IMG/VR virus record: IMGVR_UViG_3300044959_000348
Span: 106,696 to 170,695 of that record
Strand: one strand, 5' to 3'
Length of the DNA stretch: 64,000 nucleotides
From: a virus
The notes below the pieces were generated by a model. That model was not told the origin of the DNA. It worked only from the letters and a program-made list of their open reading frames with translations, and did not search any database. The position numbers were made by a program, and so were the translations under genes. Position 1 is the stretch's first letter, and each line of letters opens with the position of its first letter. Shown here piece after piece: positions 43,319 through 55,200 of this stretch.

Positions 43319-43334
43319 ATTATACAAACCCGAA
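43319..43334 (-). promoter_or_regulatory. Leaderless-type promoter with TTCGG for the endolysin region
   Basis: TTCGG, 5 nt, TATAAT, 6 nt, ATG 43312. The promoter lies exactly in the 20 nt that flank element C's scaffold. Confidence 0.75.
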
Positions 43335-43679
43335 GTGAACTACTACCACTTCAAGAAGTGGTAGCTTCTGTAGGAGTTTGTGTCTTATGAAACCTTATCC
43401 TACCCAGGTGGTCACCACACCTTACTACCCCTATTTGCTGTATACAGCAAACTCAGGGCTACCTTACTCTTTTGATTTGTATTCTATTGCAAATGATTTT
43501 TTATGAATAGAAGTATTTTTGATTTTATTGTATATATCATACTTATTTACTTTAGCCAATTTATTATGTAAGAGATAATTACGCTCATTCCAAAGTTTCC
43601 CGGCATGATATGTAAGATAACCAAGAATAGTTTTAGTTTTATCATCTATTTTGTTTAGCTCTATCCTCAAAGCTCTCAT
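43335..43679 (-). mobile_element. IS605-type remnant with tnpB stub and omegaRNA segment, element C
   Basis: On the minus strand a 71-codon stub (43464-43679) reads MRALRIELNKIDDKTKTILG, then LWNERNYLLHNKLAKVNKYD and HKKSFAIEYKSKE, i.e. a TnpB N-terminus joined to a piece of its C-terminal region. A second deletion follows, then the conserved omegaRNA segment and terminal hairpin. A one-base deletion in the segment (TATACAGC instead of TATACAAGC) breaks the old protein frame but not the RNA similarity. Confidence 0.8.
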
Positions 43680-43685
43680 GTTATA

Positions 43686-43691
43686 ATTATA
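43686..43691 (-). promoter_or_regulatory. Leaderless-type promoter for the tnpB stub of element C
   Basis: TATAAT, 6 nt, ATG 43679; the same form as at phage genes. Confidence 0.65.
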
Positions 43692-43732
43692 CAATTCATC
43701 TTGTGGTTTTTTTGATAAATGCATGATTGGTG

Positions 43733-43738
43733 TATAAT
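43733..43738 (+). promoter_or_regulatory. Leaderless-type promoter for gene 43745-44275
   Basis: TATAAT, 6 nt, GTG 43745. Confidence 0.7.
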
Positions 43739-43744
43739 TGCTCT

Positions 43745-44275
43745 GTGACAGATTTAGAGCGTCTGATATTAGACACTGTTAGAACTATACATATCATTAA
43801 AAAGTATTATCAGTTCAGTGCAGTGTATTTTGATATTTTAGGATACATGGTTAACAGAGCATTTGATATAGAAGAGCACATAAAATACAATATTATGAGC
43901 ATAGCCAATGTAGCAAAGGGCACATCAAAGATATTTTATGCTTTCAAACTACAAACTAGTGATAATCCGCTATATCCTAATGGCAAATTCTTTACATTTG
44001 ATAAAGTCGTCTGGTTATATGAGCATGCTAACAACATATATCACTTAGAAATACATAATCTCGTCGCTTATACAAAACTAAGTATAACGCAGTTTATAAA
44101 AATCATATACTTATTTGCACAGGATTATATGATAATGAACAGAATGGTCTTGCATTTATCTGAAATCACAACTATATTAGACAACTTGTATGTTAGAACG
44201 ACGAGAAGTTTGAATAGAGAATATGTTTCTCGTCATTTTATATTCACTGCCAAACGATTCAGCATTTCAGCATAA
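43745..44275 (+). CDS. Unknown protein, 176 aa, upstream of tail sheath
   Basis: Start at GTG 43745, 6 nt after TATAAT; an in-frame TTG upstream would overlap the box. The product is helical and rich in Ile, Tyr and aromatic residues (LVAYTKLSITQFIKIIYLFA); no motif recognised. Its TAA stop lies inside the CATAAT box of the tail sheath gene, so the two are packed with no spare bases. By position it could be a tail terminator, neck or sheath-associated protein. Confidence 0.68.
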   Translation: MTDLERLILDTVRTIHIIKKYYQFSAVYFDILGYMVNRAFDIEEHIKYNIMSIANVAKGTSKIFYAFKLQTSDNPLYPNGKFFTFDKVVWLYEHANNIYHLEIHNLVAYTKLSITQFIKIIYLFAQDYMIMNRMVLHLSEITTILDNLYVRTTRSLNREYVSRHFIFTAKRFSISA

Positions 44276-44276
44276 T
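44271..44276 (+). promoter_or_regulatory. Leaderless-type promoter for the tail sheath gene
   Basis: CATAAT, 6 nt, GTG 44283; contains the TAA stop of the preceding gene. Confidence 0.75.
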
Positions 44277-44282
44277 TATAGT

Positions 44283-46763
44283 GTGATTCATCTGCTAATA
44301 GAGATTGACCCGAATAATCCACCATTAGAGCCATGGGTTGCATATGATTTGCAGGTTGTTTATCCAGAGGTAAACCTTACTATATTACCTGGGCCTCCTA
44401 AGATTGGAGGTGTAATACGATCTTATTTGTATTCACAATGGTATCATTCTTTGACTGATGAGTTAGAACAAGAAATGGCAAGAAGAGTAGTACATATTAC
44501 ATCAACATCAGAATTTATAGATAAGTTTATGAAAGACCCCAATACTGGAAACAGTTATACACCTGCTCAAATAATGAGTGAGCATTTATCTCTCAAAAAC
44601 AGTTACCATTTGGCGGGACAAGTAGATTTGTATCTATCTCCTGATGTTGGAGAAAAACAAGTGACACAAAGTACATATCTGGTTGACCCAAAGCGTCTGT
44701 ACGCATTAGGCACCATGGATTTGTTGTATTACGATGGCACTAATTTAAATACAGTTCCGTTATATATGCTTGGTGTCTATGATACAAATACAGGCTTAGT
44801 GGAATATTATGCGCGATTACGTACATATTATGCAGGTATATTACCACCTAACTTTACTGTATCAGACTTGATTAATAATCTATTATCTTCGCTTCCTGGC
44901 TTTAGTTTGACACTAACAGACCAAGGCAGCAACAACTATGCTTATACATTTTCTGCACCCAATAACAACATTCATACATACCAAAATCAGCAATATATTG
45001 AGTATTCTGCATTAACCACATCGAACATAACATTTACTGTTTTGATAAGTGATAATGACCACAATTTATTGTTTGGAAACTTTGCTTCTAAAGTGTGTAT
45101 TGTTTTTTCCATTCAATCTGGTAATATTTATGCATATCTATGTGCACAATTGCCAAATGCAGTGGTTTATAACGACAACAATATAGGAGCTCGTATATTA
45201 GATGCAAATGGTTCTGTGCTCAATTCGCCATCCAGTTACAGTGATTATTATAAGCAACTGGTAACCAGAATATTATCAATAAATAGCACAACAGGCCCAG
45301 CACAAATGACACAATTGGTTGGTGTTACTTTAAGTCAAACCTCTACTATGGTAGGCATATTTAACCCTCTAATCGCTAATGCTTTTAATACTAACAACAC
45401 AAACACAACTATATATCCAGGCAATTTTGTTACATCTTTTGATACAGACCTAGATGGATTTGGCGAATTTTACATAACAGATGGAACAAATAGTACAAAT
45501 ATATCATATGACTACTTTTTCATTAATGTAAATTATGATACAAGCAACAGTCTATTTAATATATCGTGCAATTTTGCTTATACAAATGTTATTATAAATG
45601 ACATTAGTTTGCAACATACATTTTATGCATGTCCTAATAATCTTGCCACTTCTTTCTTTATAAACTCGAATCCTACTATCAATAATACTCAAGATTCAAA
45701 CAGTTTCTTAGCACATAACGACGCTATTTATTTTATTTCCAGCGGCACACCGGTTTGTACGCTGAACTATGTGGGTAATTCTCTTAATTTTTACATATAT
45801 CCTATTATTATAAAGGATGTGGGTACAAATATTGAACAATATATTTATAGTGATATACAGTCTCTTGGCTTATCCTATAACATAGAGCATGCAACTACTG
45901 TTTTGCCTGGTCTAAGAATTCCTGTGCAAGTGCCCACTGTATCTGTTGTATTCCCACCCACTCATACTACTTTCATTGAAGCGTTAGAACGTTTAGACAT
46001 GGTTGATGTCATAATAGACAATGGTTTCACTACAACCAAAAGTAATTTTGATGCTTTGGCTCCGCAAATCATTAGTTGGGCTATGAATTCAGTAGGAGAA
46101 AAGGTCCCTGCTATTGGTGTAGTGAATACGCCTTTCAACACATCAGCCAGTTTCTCACATACTATTGCTATATCTAACATAGGATTTTTGTCCGCCGGTT
46201 ATTACAAATGGGAAGGTTTAGGTGCTCCTTTGATGCTTCCCGTATCCAATTTGTATGCATTAGGTATAACGGGAAAATACAGACGATTTGATGAGTTTAG
46301 TCCTATCTTCACCGAATCTCTGATACCTATTGGCCCTGTGGATAAAGTTTATTCTTCTGCGGAAAGAGAACTGTTGCTAAGCAAGAAAATTAACACCTTG
46401 TATTCGTATAAAGGGTTTTGGCGATTCAATAATAACCTAACCACTGCTGACAATGCTACTTTATTCAAAGAAGAACATCTTAGAAGATTAGCAAATGCTA
46501 TTGCCAGAAATCTAAAGGTGCTTCTGAAACAATATGTTGGTAGGGAAAATACAGACAGACTTCGGAAAGAAGTGGTAACAGCAATCCGTCAAATGCTATC
46601 TACTACGATAGACATAAATAGATACAAGCCAGACGACTATATCATAGTATGTGATGATAGCAATAATACAGATTATTCCAATTACCTGTACGTTGATATA
46701 GCAGTGAAAATGCCTACTTCGGTCAAATATATTACTATTGTAACCATGGCAATGCCTATATAA
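44283..46763 (+). CDS. Contractile tail sheath protein, 826 aa
   Basis: The C-terminal ~85 residues are a clear sheath domain: LRRLANAIARNLKVLLKQYV, TAIRQMLSTTIDINRYKPDD, then YIIVCDDSNNTDYSNYLYVD and closing strands VKMPTSVKYITIVTMAMP; the VCDxSNNT motif is the family hallmark. Upstream, ISNIGFLSAGYYKWEGLGAP and FDEFSPIFTESLIPIG fit the sheath core. Residues ~60-560 form a Thr/Asn/Ser-rich beta region, probably surface-inserted domains that explain the length (T4 gp18 is 659 aa). Shows that the phage has a contractile tail. GTG 44283 is set by the 6-nt rule. It is on the plus strand, unlike almost all other structural genes. Confidence 0.88.
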   Translation: MIHLLIEIDPNNPPLEPWVAYDLQVVYPEVNLTILPGPPKIGGVIRSYLYSQWYHSLTDELEQEMARRVVHITSTSEFIDKFMKDPNTGNSYTPAQIMSEHLSLKNSYHLAGQVDLYLSPDVGEKQVTQSTYLVDPKRLYALGTMDLLYYDGTNLNTVPLYMLGVYDTNTGLVEYYARLRTYYAGILPPNFTVSDLINNLLSSLPGFSLTLTDQGSNNYAYTFSAPNNNIHTYQNQQYIEYSALTTSNITFTVLISDNDHNLLFGNFASKVCIVFSIQSGNIYAYLCAQLPNAVVYNDNNIGARILDANGSVLNSPSSYSDYYKQLVTRILSINSTTGPAQMTQLVGVTLSQTSTMVGIFNPLIANAFNTNNTNTTIYPGNFVTSFDTDLDGFGEFYITDGTNSTNISYDYFFINVNYDTSNSLFNISCNFAYTNVIINDISLQHTFYACPNNLATSFFINSNPTINNTQDSNSFLAHNDAIYFISSGTPVCTLNYVGNSLNFYIYPIIIKDVGTNIEQYIYSDIQSLGLSYNIEHATTVLPGLRIPVQVPTVSVVFPPTHTTFIEALERLDMVDVIIDNGFTTTKSNFDALAPQIISWAMNSVGEKVPAIGVVNTPFNTSASFSHTIAISNIGFLSAGYYKWEGLGAPLMLPVSNLYALGITGKYRRFDEFSPIFTESLIPIGPVDKVYSSAERELLLSKKINTLYSYKGFWRFNNNLTTADNATLFKEEHLRRLANAIARNLKVLLKQYVGRENTDRLRKEVVTAIRQMLSTTIDINRYKPDDYIIVCDDSNNTDYSNYLYVDIAVKMPTSVKYITIVTMAMPI

Positions 46764-46852
46764 TAATATGAAATGGGTACTGTATATATATGGCGCACTA
46801 GTGGAAATCACCAATATATTGATTCGAGTGTTTCCAATATAATTTTTCGGGA

Positions 46853-46858
46853 TAAAAT
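46853..46858 (+). promoter_or_regulatory. Leaderless-type promoter with TTCGG for gene 46865-47254
   Basis: TTCGG (46846-46850), 2 nt, TAAAAT, 6 nt, ATG 46865. Confidence 0.65.
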
Positions 46859-46864
46859 AACAAC

Positions 46865-47254
46865 ATGACTGATTTTATTGGGAGGCCTGCGGATTTCATT
46901 GAGGCGCTATATCTCATACAAAGAGAAATCGTTAAGCTTACTGAGATGAGGTTTCCAGTTGAAAAAATAGATAACACTTATGTTCTTCCTGGTAATAACA
47001 GGTTGGTGTTAGATGAGTTGTTGTTTTTTGAAAATGGAATTCTGATGCCATTTCATTTAGCGAAAAACATGAGAAATTTTCTGTATGTGTTCAATGACAA
47101 GCGTATCTACGGCATGCGATTTAGTTTTACAAAATATAGGAAATACGACTTTGATTTGATGCTAAGTAAGAATGAAAAAGTTAATTTCAGTATTATAACG
47201 ACTAACAACAAGTTTTATACAAAGGTTGCAAGTATATTGTATAGTATAAAATAG
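46865..47254 (+). CDS. Unknown protein, 129 aa, downstream of tail sheath
   Basis: An alpha/beta protein with pieces DFIEALYLIQREIVKLTEM and RLVLDELLFFENGILMPFHL; no motif recognised. The location right after the sheath would suit a tail tube or tail completion protein, but the length is below that of T4 gp19 (163 aa) and the tube pattern is not visible. It ends convergent to the 643-aa gene, 10 nt away. Confidence 0.65.
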   Translation: MTDFIGRPADFIEALYLIQREIVKLTEMRFPVEKIDNTYVLPGNNRLVLDELLFFENGILMPFHLAKNMRNFLYVFNDKRIYGMRFSFTKYRKYDFDLMLSKNEKVNFSIITTNNKFYTKVASILYSIK

Positions 47255-47264
47255 TTTTTTGAAG

Positions 47265-49196
47265 TTATTGTTGCGCACTTGGTGATGGTAGAGGAGAAGC
47301 ACCAACATAAAATATCACAGACCCTTGATTCCCTAAATGTTGTGTGTTAGAGTATGTTGGATTTCCAATATCTATCCTATAAGTTCTGGCGTTTGTTCCA
47401 CTTCCTACATTTCTATTGGCAGACAATCTATTGATAACTATCTTATAAATCTCATTTTGTAAGTTTACATTTGAAATAGGATTTACTGTGGCTGTTAAGG
47501 TATTTGAATTAGGCTGAGAAAAAATAGGACTTAGTGGACTCCAAGTAATGGTGGTGGCAGGTGTATAAGATACTACTCCTCGATATATGTTTATACTAAT
47601 AGAAGTCAGTGGGCCAAATGTGTATGGTGTGTTGGTAGGAGTATAAGAAGGCCCAGGGATAGTTGTGGTGTTGTATGTCTCTACGTGCGCAATCTGAAAT
47701 TGCATTGTTAAAGTGCTTGCAGTTGAATTATATGACATAGTAACAACTAGCAAAAGTGCACCCCAAGGACTATATGTTCTTGAAGAAATTGAAGGCCCAA
47801 ATAAAGTTCTTGACACTATAGAACCTTGATAAACAACATTTGGATACAGATTATCGTTTCTTATTGTTATATTACTCAAATCTGTGGTAATATTTTGATT
47901 GTTTTGAGAATACGTCATTGATGCACCTATATTTGTGAGAAAAAAATGTGCTACTCTATTCGTTCCTTGCGTAAATACTGCTTTGTAAGACACCCTTGTT
48001 TCATCATCAAAATAGTGCTGAGCAGATGTAGCACTTACGGTAGGATCAATATCACAGACCCATAAATCATTATATGTTCCCAAAGGCACATTGGTGATAG
48101 TATAAGAATTTTGTTTTATCGTACTATTATTACTTCCATTCAATATGCGTGTTTGCATACGAATATTGTAATTGTAAGTACCTGTACCGCCCGTTCTTGA
48201 AAGTTGTGTATTATTCCAAAGTAATCTAAGTTTTGCATTTTGGTTACTGCCACTATATATGTACGTTAGTGTAGGATTAGTGGTAGTAACAGTATAACTA
48301 AAAGACAAACCATTATTTATAGCGCCGTCATGCACGTAAGATAAGATGCCATATTCATTTACTCTTAAATATTTGTTTGCTTGATTGACAGGAATACCAG
48401 TTTTTCGTAAGATAACTTCGTCAAAAACAATGACATAGTATAAAGTTTGGCTATATGCTGTATTACTATTATCATAACTAGAAGCATGTTGATGTTGTAA
48501 GTTTACAGTGTATGTATTGCTTGAAGGAGTACTAAATGCATATTGTACGGCAGCATTGTAATTGATTGTGTTACCATTATAAGGTATCACTACCAAACGA
48601 CCGTTGATAGTGAAATTGATACTTGTATCTTCAGAAGCAATAGTAAATGTGATGTAGTCTGTGCGATAATAAACACTGATTAATTCTAGCTCTTGTATTA
48701 CTTGCACTTCATTCACAATATTTTGTATCTTCAATCTGGTATTTATATAAGTCAATCTTTTTGCGTAGTTTGTATTCAATCTCCTGACCAATACATTCCC
48801 ATGTTTTGCTGATATTAAATAGCTGTATTCGCCATGTTTTTGTGGGTCACAGGTAGATATCAAAGCATTAGATGTAATAGCAGACACAGGTGTGGGGTTC
48901 AGTGTGCCCGTTTGAATTTGTGATGGGTTCCTCAAATTCCCTTGGTCTATGTTGCTTCTTATATTGCTCCATGGTGTATTTGGGGGGCTGGCAGATGGAT
49001 TGGCATTTGTAATAGCGTAAGTGACATTAGGATTTGGAGCCATAGACGAGCTCTGGTTGATTGTACTTAACAAAGTAACATTAAGAGGCACTAAAGAATT
49101 GACTTTGACAATATCCACAGAATAATCCAAAGGTAAAACAGGTTGTTGTGTCGTGTCACGTATCCAGCCAACTTTAATAGTGCAGTTGCATGACAT
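47265..49196 (-). CDS. Thr/Asn/Ser-rich beta protein, 643 aa (fibre or decoration candidate)
   Basis: Nearly all of the chain consists of alternating strands with Thr, Asn, Ser and Tyr (SYTVTTTNPTLTYIYSGSN; YNGNTINYNAAVQYAF), few helices and few charges; this is the usual look of receptor-binding fibres, spikes or decoration proteins. The N-terminus MSCNCTIKVGWIRD is Cys-rich. The C-terminus is low-complexity (SPLPSPSAQQ). No enzymatic motif is seen. ATG 49196 is 6 nt after CATAAT, a box that also contains the stop codon of the upstream giant gene. Confidence 0.75.
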   Translation of the reverse strand: MSCNCTIKVGWIRDTTQQPVLPLDYSVDIVKVNSLVPLNVTLLSTINQSSSMAPNPNVTYAITNANPSASPPNTPWSNIRSNIDQGNLRNPSQIQTGTLNPTPVSAITSNALISTCDPQKHGEYSYLISAKHGNVLVRRLNTNYAKRLTYINTRLKIQNIVNEVQVIQELELISVYYRTDYITFTIASEDTSINFTINGRLVVIPYNGNTINYNAAVQYAFSTPSSNTYTVNLQHQHASSYDNSNTAYSQTLYYVIVFDEVILRKTGIPVNQANKYLRVNEYGILSYVHDGAINNGLSFSYTVTTTNPTLTYIYSGSNQNAKLRLLWNNTQLSRTGGTGTYNYNIRMQTRILNGSNNSTIKQNSYTITNVPLGTYNDLWVCDIDPTVSATSAQHYFDDETRVSYKAVFTQGTNRVAHFFLTNIGASMTYSQNNQNITTDLSNITIRNDNLYPNVVYQGSIVSRTLFGPSISSRTYSPWGALLLVVTMSYNSTASTLTMQFQIAHVETYNTTTIPGPSYTPTNTPYTFGPLTSISINIYRGVVSYTPATTITWSPLSPIFSQPNSNTLTATVNPISNVNLQNEIYKIVINRLSANRNVGSGTNARTYRIDIGNPTYSNTQHLGNQGSVIFYVGASPLPSPSAQQ

Positions 49197-49202
49197 ATTT
49201 CA

Positions 49203-49208
49203 ATTATG
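49203..49208 (-). promoter_or_regulatory. Leaderless-type promoter for gene 47265-49196
   Basis: CATAAT, 6 nt, ATG 49196; the TAA in the box is the stop of the 3310-aa gene. Confidence 0.75.
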
Positions 49209-52200
49209 CTACATCGGTTTGAACGACCATGCTTTCTATTGTTGGCTCTGTAAAACAAGCATACACACCACCATTAGTATTGTGCGTCCACGAATATTCA
49301 TAATCAAAATCATGATCAGTTATAAAGTTGGCAGGGAATGATATTTGTGGGAAACACAGCATTTCAAACATGCTTTCAAAGCTAACAGTTGCTGTACTTT
49401 CATCACGATATTTTATGTACTTTTGCCCTGGCCTTAAAGATACTTGCCTATTTTGGTACGTATATTCTACTTTTTTGATGCCATAAAATGGAGGTGCTGT
49501 GTATAGCATATCAGGCATATATTCCTCTATCACATTATCAGTTCCTCTCTTCATTTTATAATATCCATCATCAGAAAACAGCACATAGTTTGGATGTGGG
49601 CATGCAAAGACATACAGCTCTTCTTTGTCAGTTTGAACATCAACAGCTTTATATGCAAATCCATTGCATAATATGTAATCAAATATTTGCGCCTCATACC
49701 ATGGATATCCACCATGAGTGATTATATGTCCGTGTTTGAGAACATTAGCGCCAGCATCATATCCCCAAGGGTCTAACATATTGAATAATGAATATGTTCT
49801 TGTCAAAAATGTTTGAGGGTAGAAGAAATAGTACATAGACACTAATCCTAAGTTGGGATGATTAGTACCCATGTAAGCTGGGTTGTAACGGTAATATACG
49901 AATCTAGGTATATAATCAAAAATGCTTTCTGAGCCAGCAATTTGACCATGTATTTTAGAACTTGCTCTCCTGCCTAATGCATAGTTTAAGATGATAGAGA
50001 TGTCTTTGATAATATTGTCTTGTATAGTAGAAAAAGTGGTAGTCCTTATAAACTGCAGTTTGGATTGTGGTATTATTTTAGGCTCTGATAATGATTGTAT
50101 TATAACACCACAAGTATCATCATAAGGCACACTAATAAGAGAAGTAGGTTGCAAAGTATCATATATAATATAATATTTTACAAAAGATTTATAACATAAC
50201 AAATCATGATAAATAATAGTATCAGTTAGATTAAGATCGTGATATATAAGTTTGATAGAAGAAAGTGCCACATGTTGATTTAGAATATTTTCTGGCGCAG
50301 CGTAGATATTTGCAATAGGCTCAAATAATCCAAATGATATTTTGCTTCTATACAAAAGCAATGAATAACTTGATTCAGATAAATAAAGTGGATTAGTACT
50401 TATATTATGTATAAATGGCGTGCTTTTGTGCGAAGTGAATGCCCAAAGACTAACAGAAATATTAGAACGAGAACTATCTTGGAAAATGTTACTACTATTA
50501 GTTACCGGTATCAATTGATGATTTGTATTATTGACTGGAGGGCATGAACCATCACTATATGTGTGTAATTCATAGCTCACAAGATATACTTCATTTGGCA
50601 CATATCCAGTATATATTGATAAAGAAGGAGAAAAATACCCATAGTATTTATACTGAATAAAATCAAAACTATTAAAGTAAACAAAATACATTCTGTTCGC
50701 TAATAGTCCAGATATATTAGTAGCTTTTATAACTGCATCAACGCTATTATCAGAAGATATACCAAGCCATCGTGATTTTTCATCAAAGTTATAATACATA
50801 TACACAGGCCTATTGAACATAGTTTGTTGAAAACTATGATTCACAAAAAACAACGATGGATTAACTCTGTAGCTATTAGGTTCCTGAATATTGTTATCCA
50901 CAAAAGGTAAATATGTGCCAGGACTTATGAATTCAGAAGTAGTATATATGCTGGGCCTAAATTTCGTGTAAAATCTTGGTGATATATCGATTTTATTATT
51001 ATCATAATCATCTGCATTCACAATGTTCAAAGTATAAGAATCTAACATGTTGTATATAAATTCGTTATCTGTAGTCAAATTGTTTGGTTTCAACCATGGA
51101 ACTATATAGTTATTTTCCAAAACACTTTTCAAATATTTTTTATATCGAGATGCATCATCTGCTGTGCTTGTACTATATGGTGATAGAGTTTGCTTATATA
51201 TCTCAATGTAAGTGCCAGTTTGTGATTTATTGTTTTCAAATCCATACAATGGCAAATTAGGAAAATGAAAACCTGTGACCACACTATCCGCAACACGATA
51301 TAAATGCTTGCCAATAGTAAATAGTTTATTTGTATTAACCCATCCATCTGTGTCATCCAATATAGCATTATCTCCTTGTGATAAGTCATAACTCATATGG
51401 GTTATATAAGAGCGAGCATCATAATATAGAGCACTGGATATAGGATTACTTATAAAAGATAACTTGTTTATAACCATATCGACTGCATTGGCATCATGTA
51501 TAATATCATATACTAACCGTTTGAATTGGTGTGGCAAAACATTACTAAGGCTTTTATATAACTTATACAAGTACTCGTTCTTGACATTTGAATTCCACTT
51601 GTAGTAATAATAAGAGAAGTAGTTGAAATCAGAAGCAGTTAATGTGTTTTTGATAAGCATATTATTCTTGGCTATATCAAATAAATCATGTGTTTCATAT
51701 ATAACTTTGAATGACGGTGACACAGTGCCTAACCAGTTAGACAAAGCATTTCTTGTTCCCATGAAATTTCCTAAATGTTTGATTTTTTGTATCATTTCTT
51801 CAAAATAATCTTTGTAAGTTTTATTTCCTGAAAAGTACAAGTAATATATCATTTGTCCTAAGCTCTTATCTATTAGCCTTTGATTTCCTTTGACAGTATG
51901 TTTTTGATGCACTTCTTGTGACATCATATAGTTAAGCGGAACTGCATGCATTTCTTTATAATCGCCATTATCATCAAACATATAACCAGTTCGTATAGGT
52001 GGCATAGCATCCAAAGCATGATAACTATATAAAACGGGAGAATTAGCAAAAGCAAATATGTCATTCCAATTATTGTTTACATTCACCTTAGTCATTGTAG
52101 GCAAAGCATATTCTCCGTAATATTTATCCCATTTTGATGAGTAGTTTCTTGCAATAATACTACCAACTGGGCTCATATAATAGCCAAATGTAATATCCGT

Positions 52201-55200
52201 ACCAATAGGAATAATACCAATAGAGGCATAAGCATCTTCACCAAGTGGTAGCTCTATTTCTGAAACGGAATAATCCCAATCACTATAATAGCCTGCTTCA
52301 AATAGATCTATGATACGATTGTATATGAAATAAGTATCAGATTGTGCTAATAACAGCGACTTACCTCCAAAAGGAGCACCCATGTAATAATGCTCCTTAA
52401 ATGTTTTTCTATCTACCGCCTCCTTAAAACTGGCTTCTGTATAAGTTCCCTGCCCAAAGACTGTATCAAACAATCGTTCATCTACTTCATCAGTTAAAAA
52501 ATAATGAAAATCTAAGCTATACCTTGCAGTGGGATGACTGGCAAAGATGTAAAACTGCGAATATACATCATAATCTTTTTCAGCAAATTGTGAAAATGGG
52601 TTAATAAAAGATTGTTTTATGCCAGAAGACAAATCATTCAAGAGAATACAGCCCGGTGCCATAAACTCATAACTGGCTTTATTGAGACGAGATAAAGAAG
52701 TGACAACAGGAGTTTCTATTTCAGTAGTAGTTGTGCTGCCTGATTCAAAAATGTTGTTTCCAATATTTACACCTATTTGTAAAGATATCTTTTTATAATA
52801 AGAAGTAGAGACTGTTATCTTATCCAACGAAAAGAAAGATTCCGTATAAAAACGGAGTAAATCTATTCTTTTATTACAATCATATACATCAGGGCTGGGT
52901 ACTTGTACCAAAGCGCTTGTGTTTATGCCAGTTTTCGAAAAGCTCAAGAATGATGAAATAAAGCTACTACCAGTGTTTGTTGAATTCTCTTCATTTGTAT
53001 TTTCTACTGTGTTTATGAAAACAGCATCACAACCGCTTAACAGAAATTTCTTGATTTCTGTAATCTGCTGTGGTGAATAATCAAAAATACCACCATGATA
53101 CAAAACATCATTTCTATTTGGTGAAGACAATACCTGTATATTTACTGATGGATAATTTATAGTATCAGTTACGAATGTTTGTGACAAAGCAAAGGCTTTG
53201 CTGTATATTTGTTGATTTTGATTTGGGTCTAATATACTGACACGATTTTTTCCATGTCTATCTCGCATCTGTTCTAGATGCGCTCTAAACTTTTGTTTGA
53301 ACGGGTGCACGATAAACACATACGACTGCGCTTGCGGGGCAAATACATTATATCTATTCTTAGTTTCAAATATTGTATTCAAAAATGCATAAGGATAAAA
53401 CTCAGTTATAGAATTAGATAGTTGCCCATTCCCTACATTTTGTTTGAGTGGTTCAGTATTAATGAATAGGGTAAACAACTGATGACAAAACATATGTTCC
53501 ATAGGCATGTAATGCCTAAGCACATCCACAATGGGTTCATAAGTTCCATCTGCATACTTACTATAAACCATAGGGTACTGAGTAACCAAATACGACTGCA
53601 CAAATCTTGAAGAACCTAACGGGAAACCAATAGGAGGCTCTCCAAAACGCCAACCATTTCTCACTACCAGAGTATTGTTGTGCAGATTCTCTATACCATG
53701 ATAATCATAATCATTCACACCCACTTCCTCAAATATAGGAAACATCGGCACAAAATTCGCAAACAACACTAATGCATTCATGTTATACGGCTCTACTAAA
53801 CCAGAGTTAGCTAATACAACGGAATTGCTCTGCATCTCATAAGAAAAACTGGACCTATCAATCCTTTGTATATTGTTGTATATTACGTTAAATGAAGGAT
53901 CTGTGCTATTGTTGATATTCACATACTTCAACATCTTATTTCCGTCATGGCGATGAGTAATAGGAATATAGTTATTAAGTACATAGGTATCATCTTCTGT
54001 TCTTTCCCTATAAAAAGCGTAGAACAAGGAATCTGTTGCTAACACTTGATTAGTTTTGGGGAATGGTATCCTACCATAAACCCTGCCTACCTCTTCAACT
54101 TCTTTGATAGCAAAATCATTTATGTGGTAACTGGCATAGTAATCACGAATATGCTCAAATTCTCCGTTATTAACTCTAAGTGGTGTAATATTTGTGTATT
54201 TCTCAAAAAATCTTTCATCATTATTTTGTGAAATAAATTGAAAAACATCTTGATTTCTTTGTTTCCAATCATAGGATAGTGTAAATGTATAGTTCTGCAA
54301 TATAGTCTTTCTTTCCGCTCTGGGAGTATATTCTATGCTTTTTATCTTTTTGACTACAAATCCCCTAAGTTCATCTGTATAAAATCTTTGACTAATGTAC
54401 ATAGGTAACCGCGGCATCATGATTTTTGCATAAACATTTGGCATTACAGTTTTGTAATCTTGTACAAATGGAGCAATAGGATTCATTATATTCGCCGTAA
54501 CAGTAATAGGCGTGTCATTTCTAAAGTCCAAAAGACCAGTTCCTATTCTCTTAACTAATGGATAGTTGTAGTTGTTGCCTAACTTACTTATAAACCAGCC
54601 CAGTGTCTGTGTATAATGATTGGCTAAAATTTGTGTATTAGGAATACCTCTAATAGCATCAAGAGACATAAAATTATACATCATGGAAGATATAGACATA
54701 GACTTATGCATATAATGAAAACCAGCGTACGGATTTTTACTTCTATTCTTTGTAAAGAGCATAACAAATGACTTGCTATTTTCTAAATTTTGCACTAAAA
54801 ACAAAGGCTCTTTGCTCCTATCTGTATTGTGCGTGAATGAGTTTGATACTTTTGCTTGATTCATGCTAATTAAATACCCAACGTCATTAGTGGATGCATC
54901 ATTATTTGATATAGCCGCCTCTGTGCCTAAAATGTTGTGGTCTTTTACTAACATTTTTCTCGTATATGCTACATCACTTTCTAACTGAAATACTACTCTG
55001 TCAATAATTCTGGTGTATTCAGAGGAATATTGATTGCTTCTATCTGTATCATACTTTTTATCTGTATAAACAGCATAACTTTTGTTAGGTCTATAAGATG
55101 TTATTATGTTATTATTTTGAGCTGTCTGTGCATTATGTAATATGTATCCAAACTTACCATAGCTCATAGGAGCGCCAGGGGTCACTACTGGTGCATATGT

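Noticed and set aside
46768-46842. A 24-codon hydrophobic reading frame (MKWVLYIYGALVEITNILIR...) right after the tail sheath, a possible small membrane peptide
   Set aside because: The nearest TATAAT is only 3 nt before the ATG, the frame is very short and the promoter region of the next gene overlaps its end; chance cannot be excluded.
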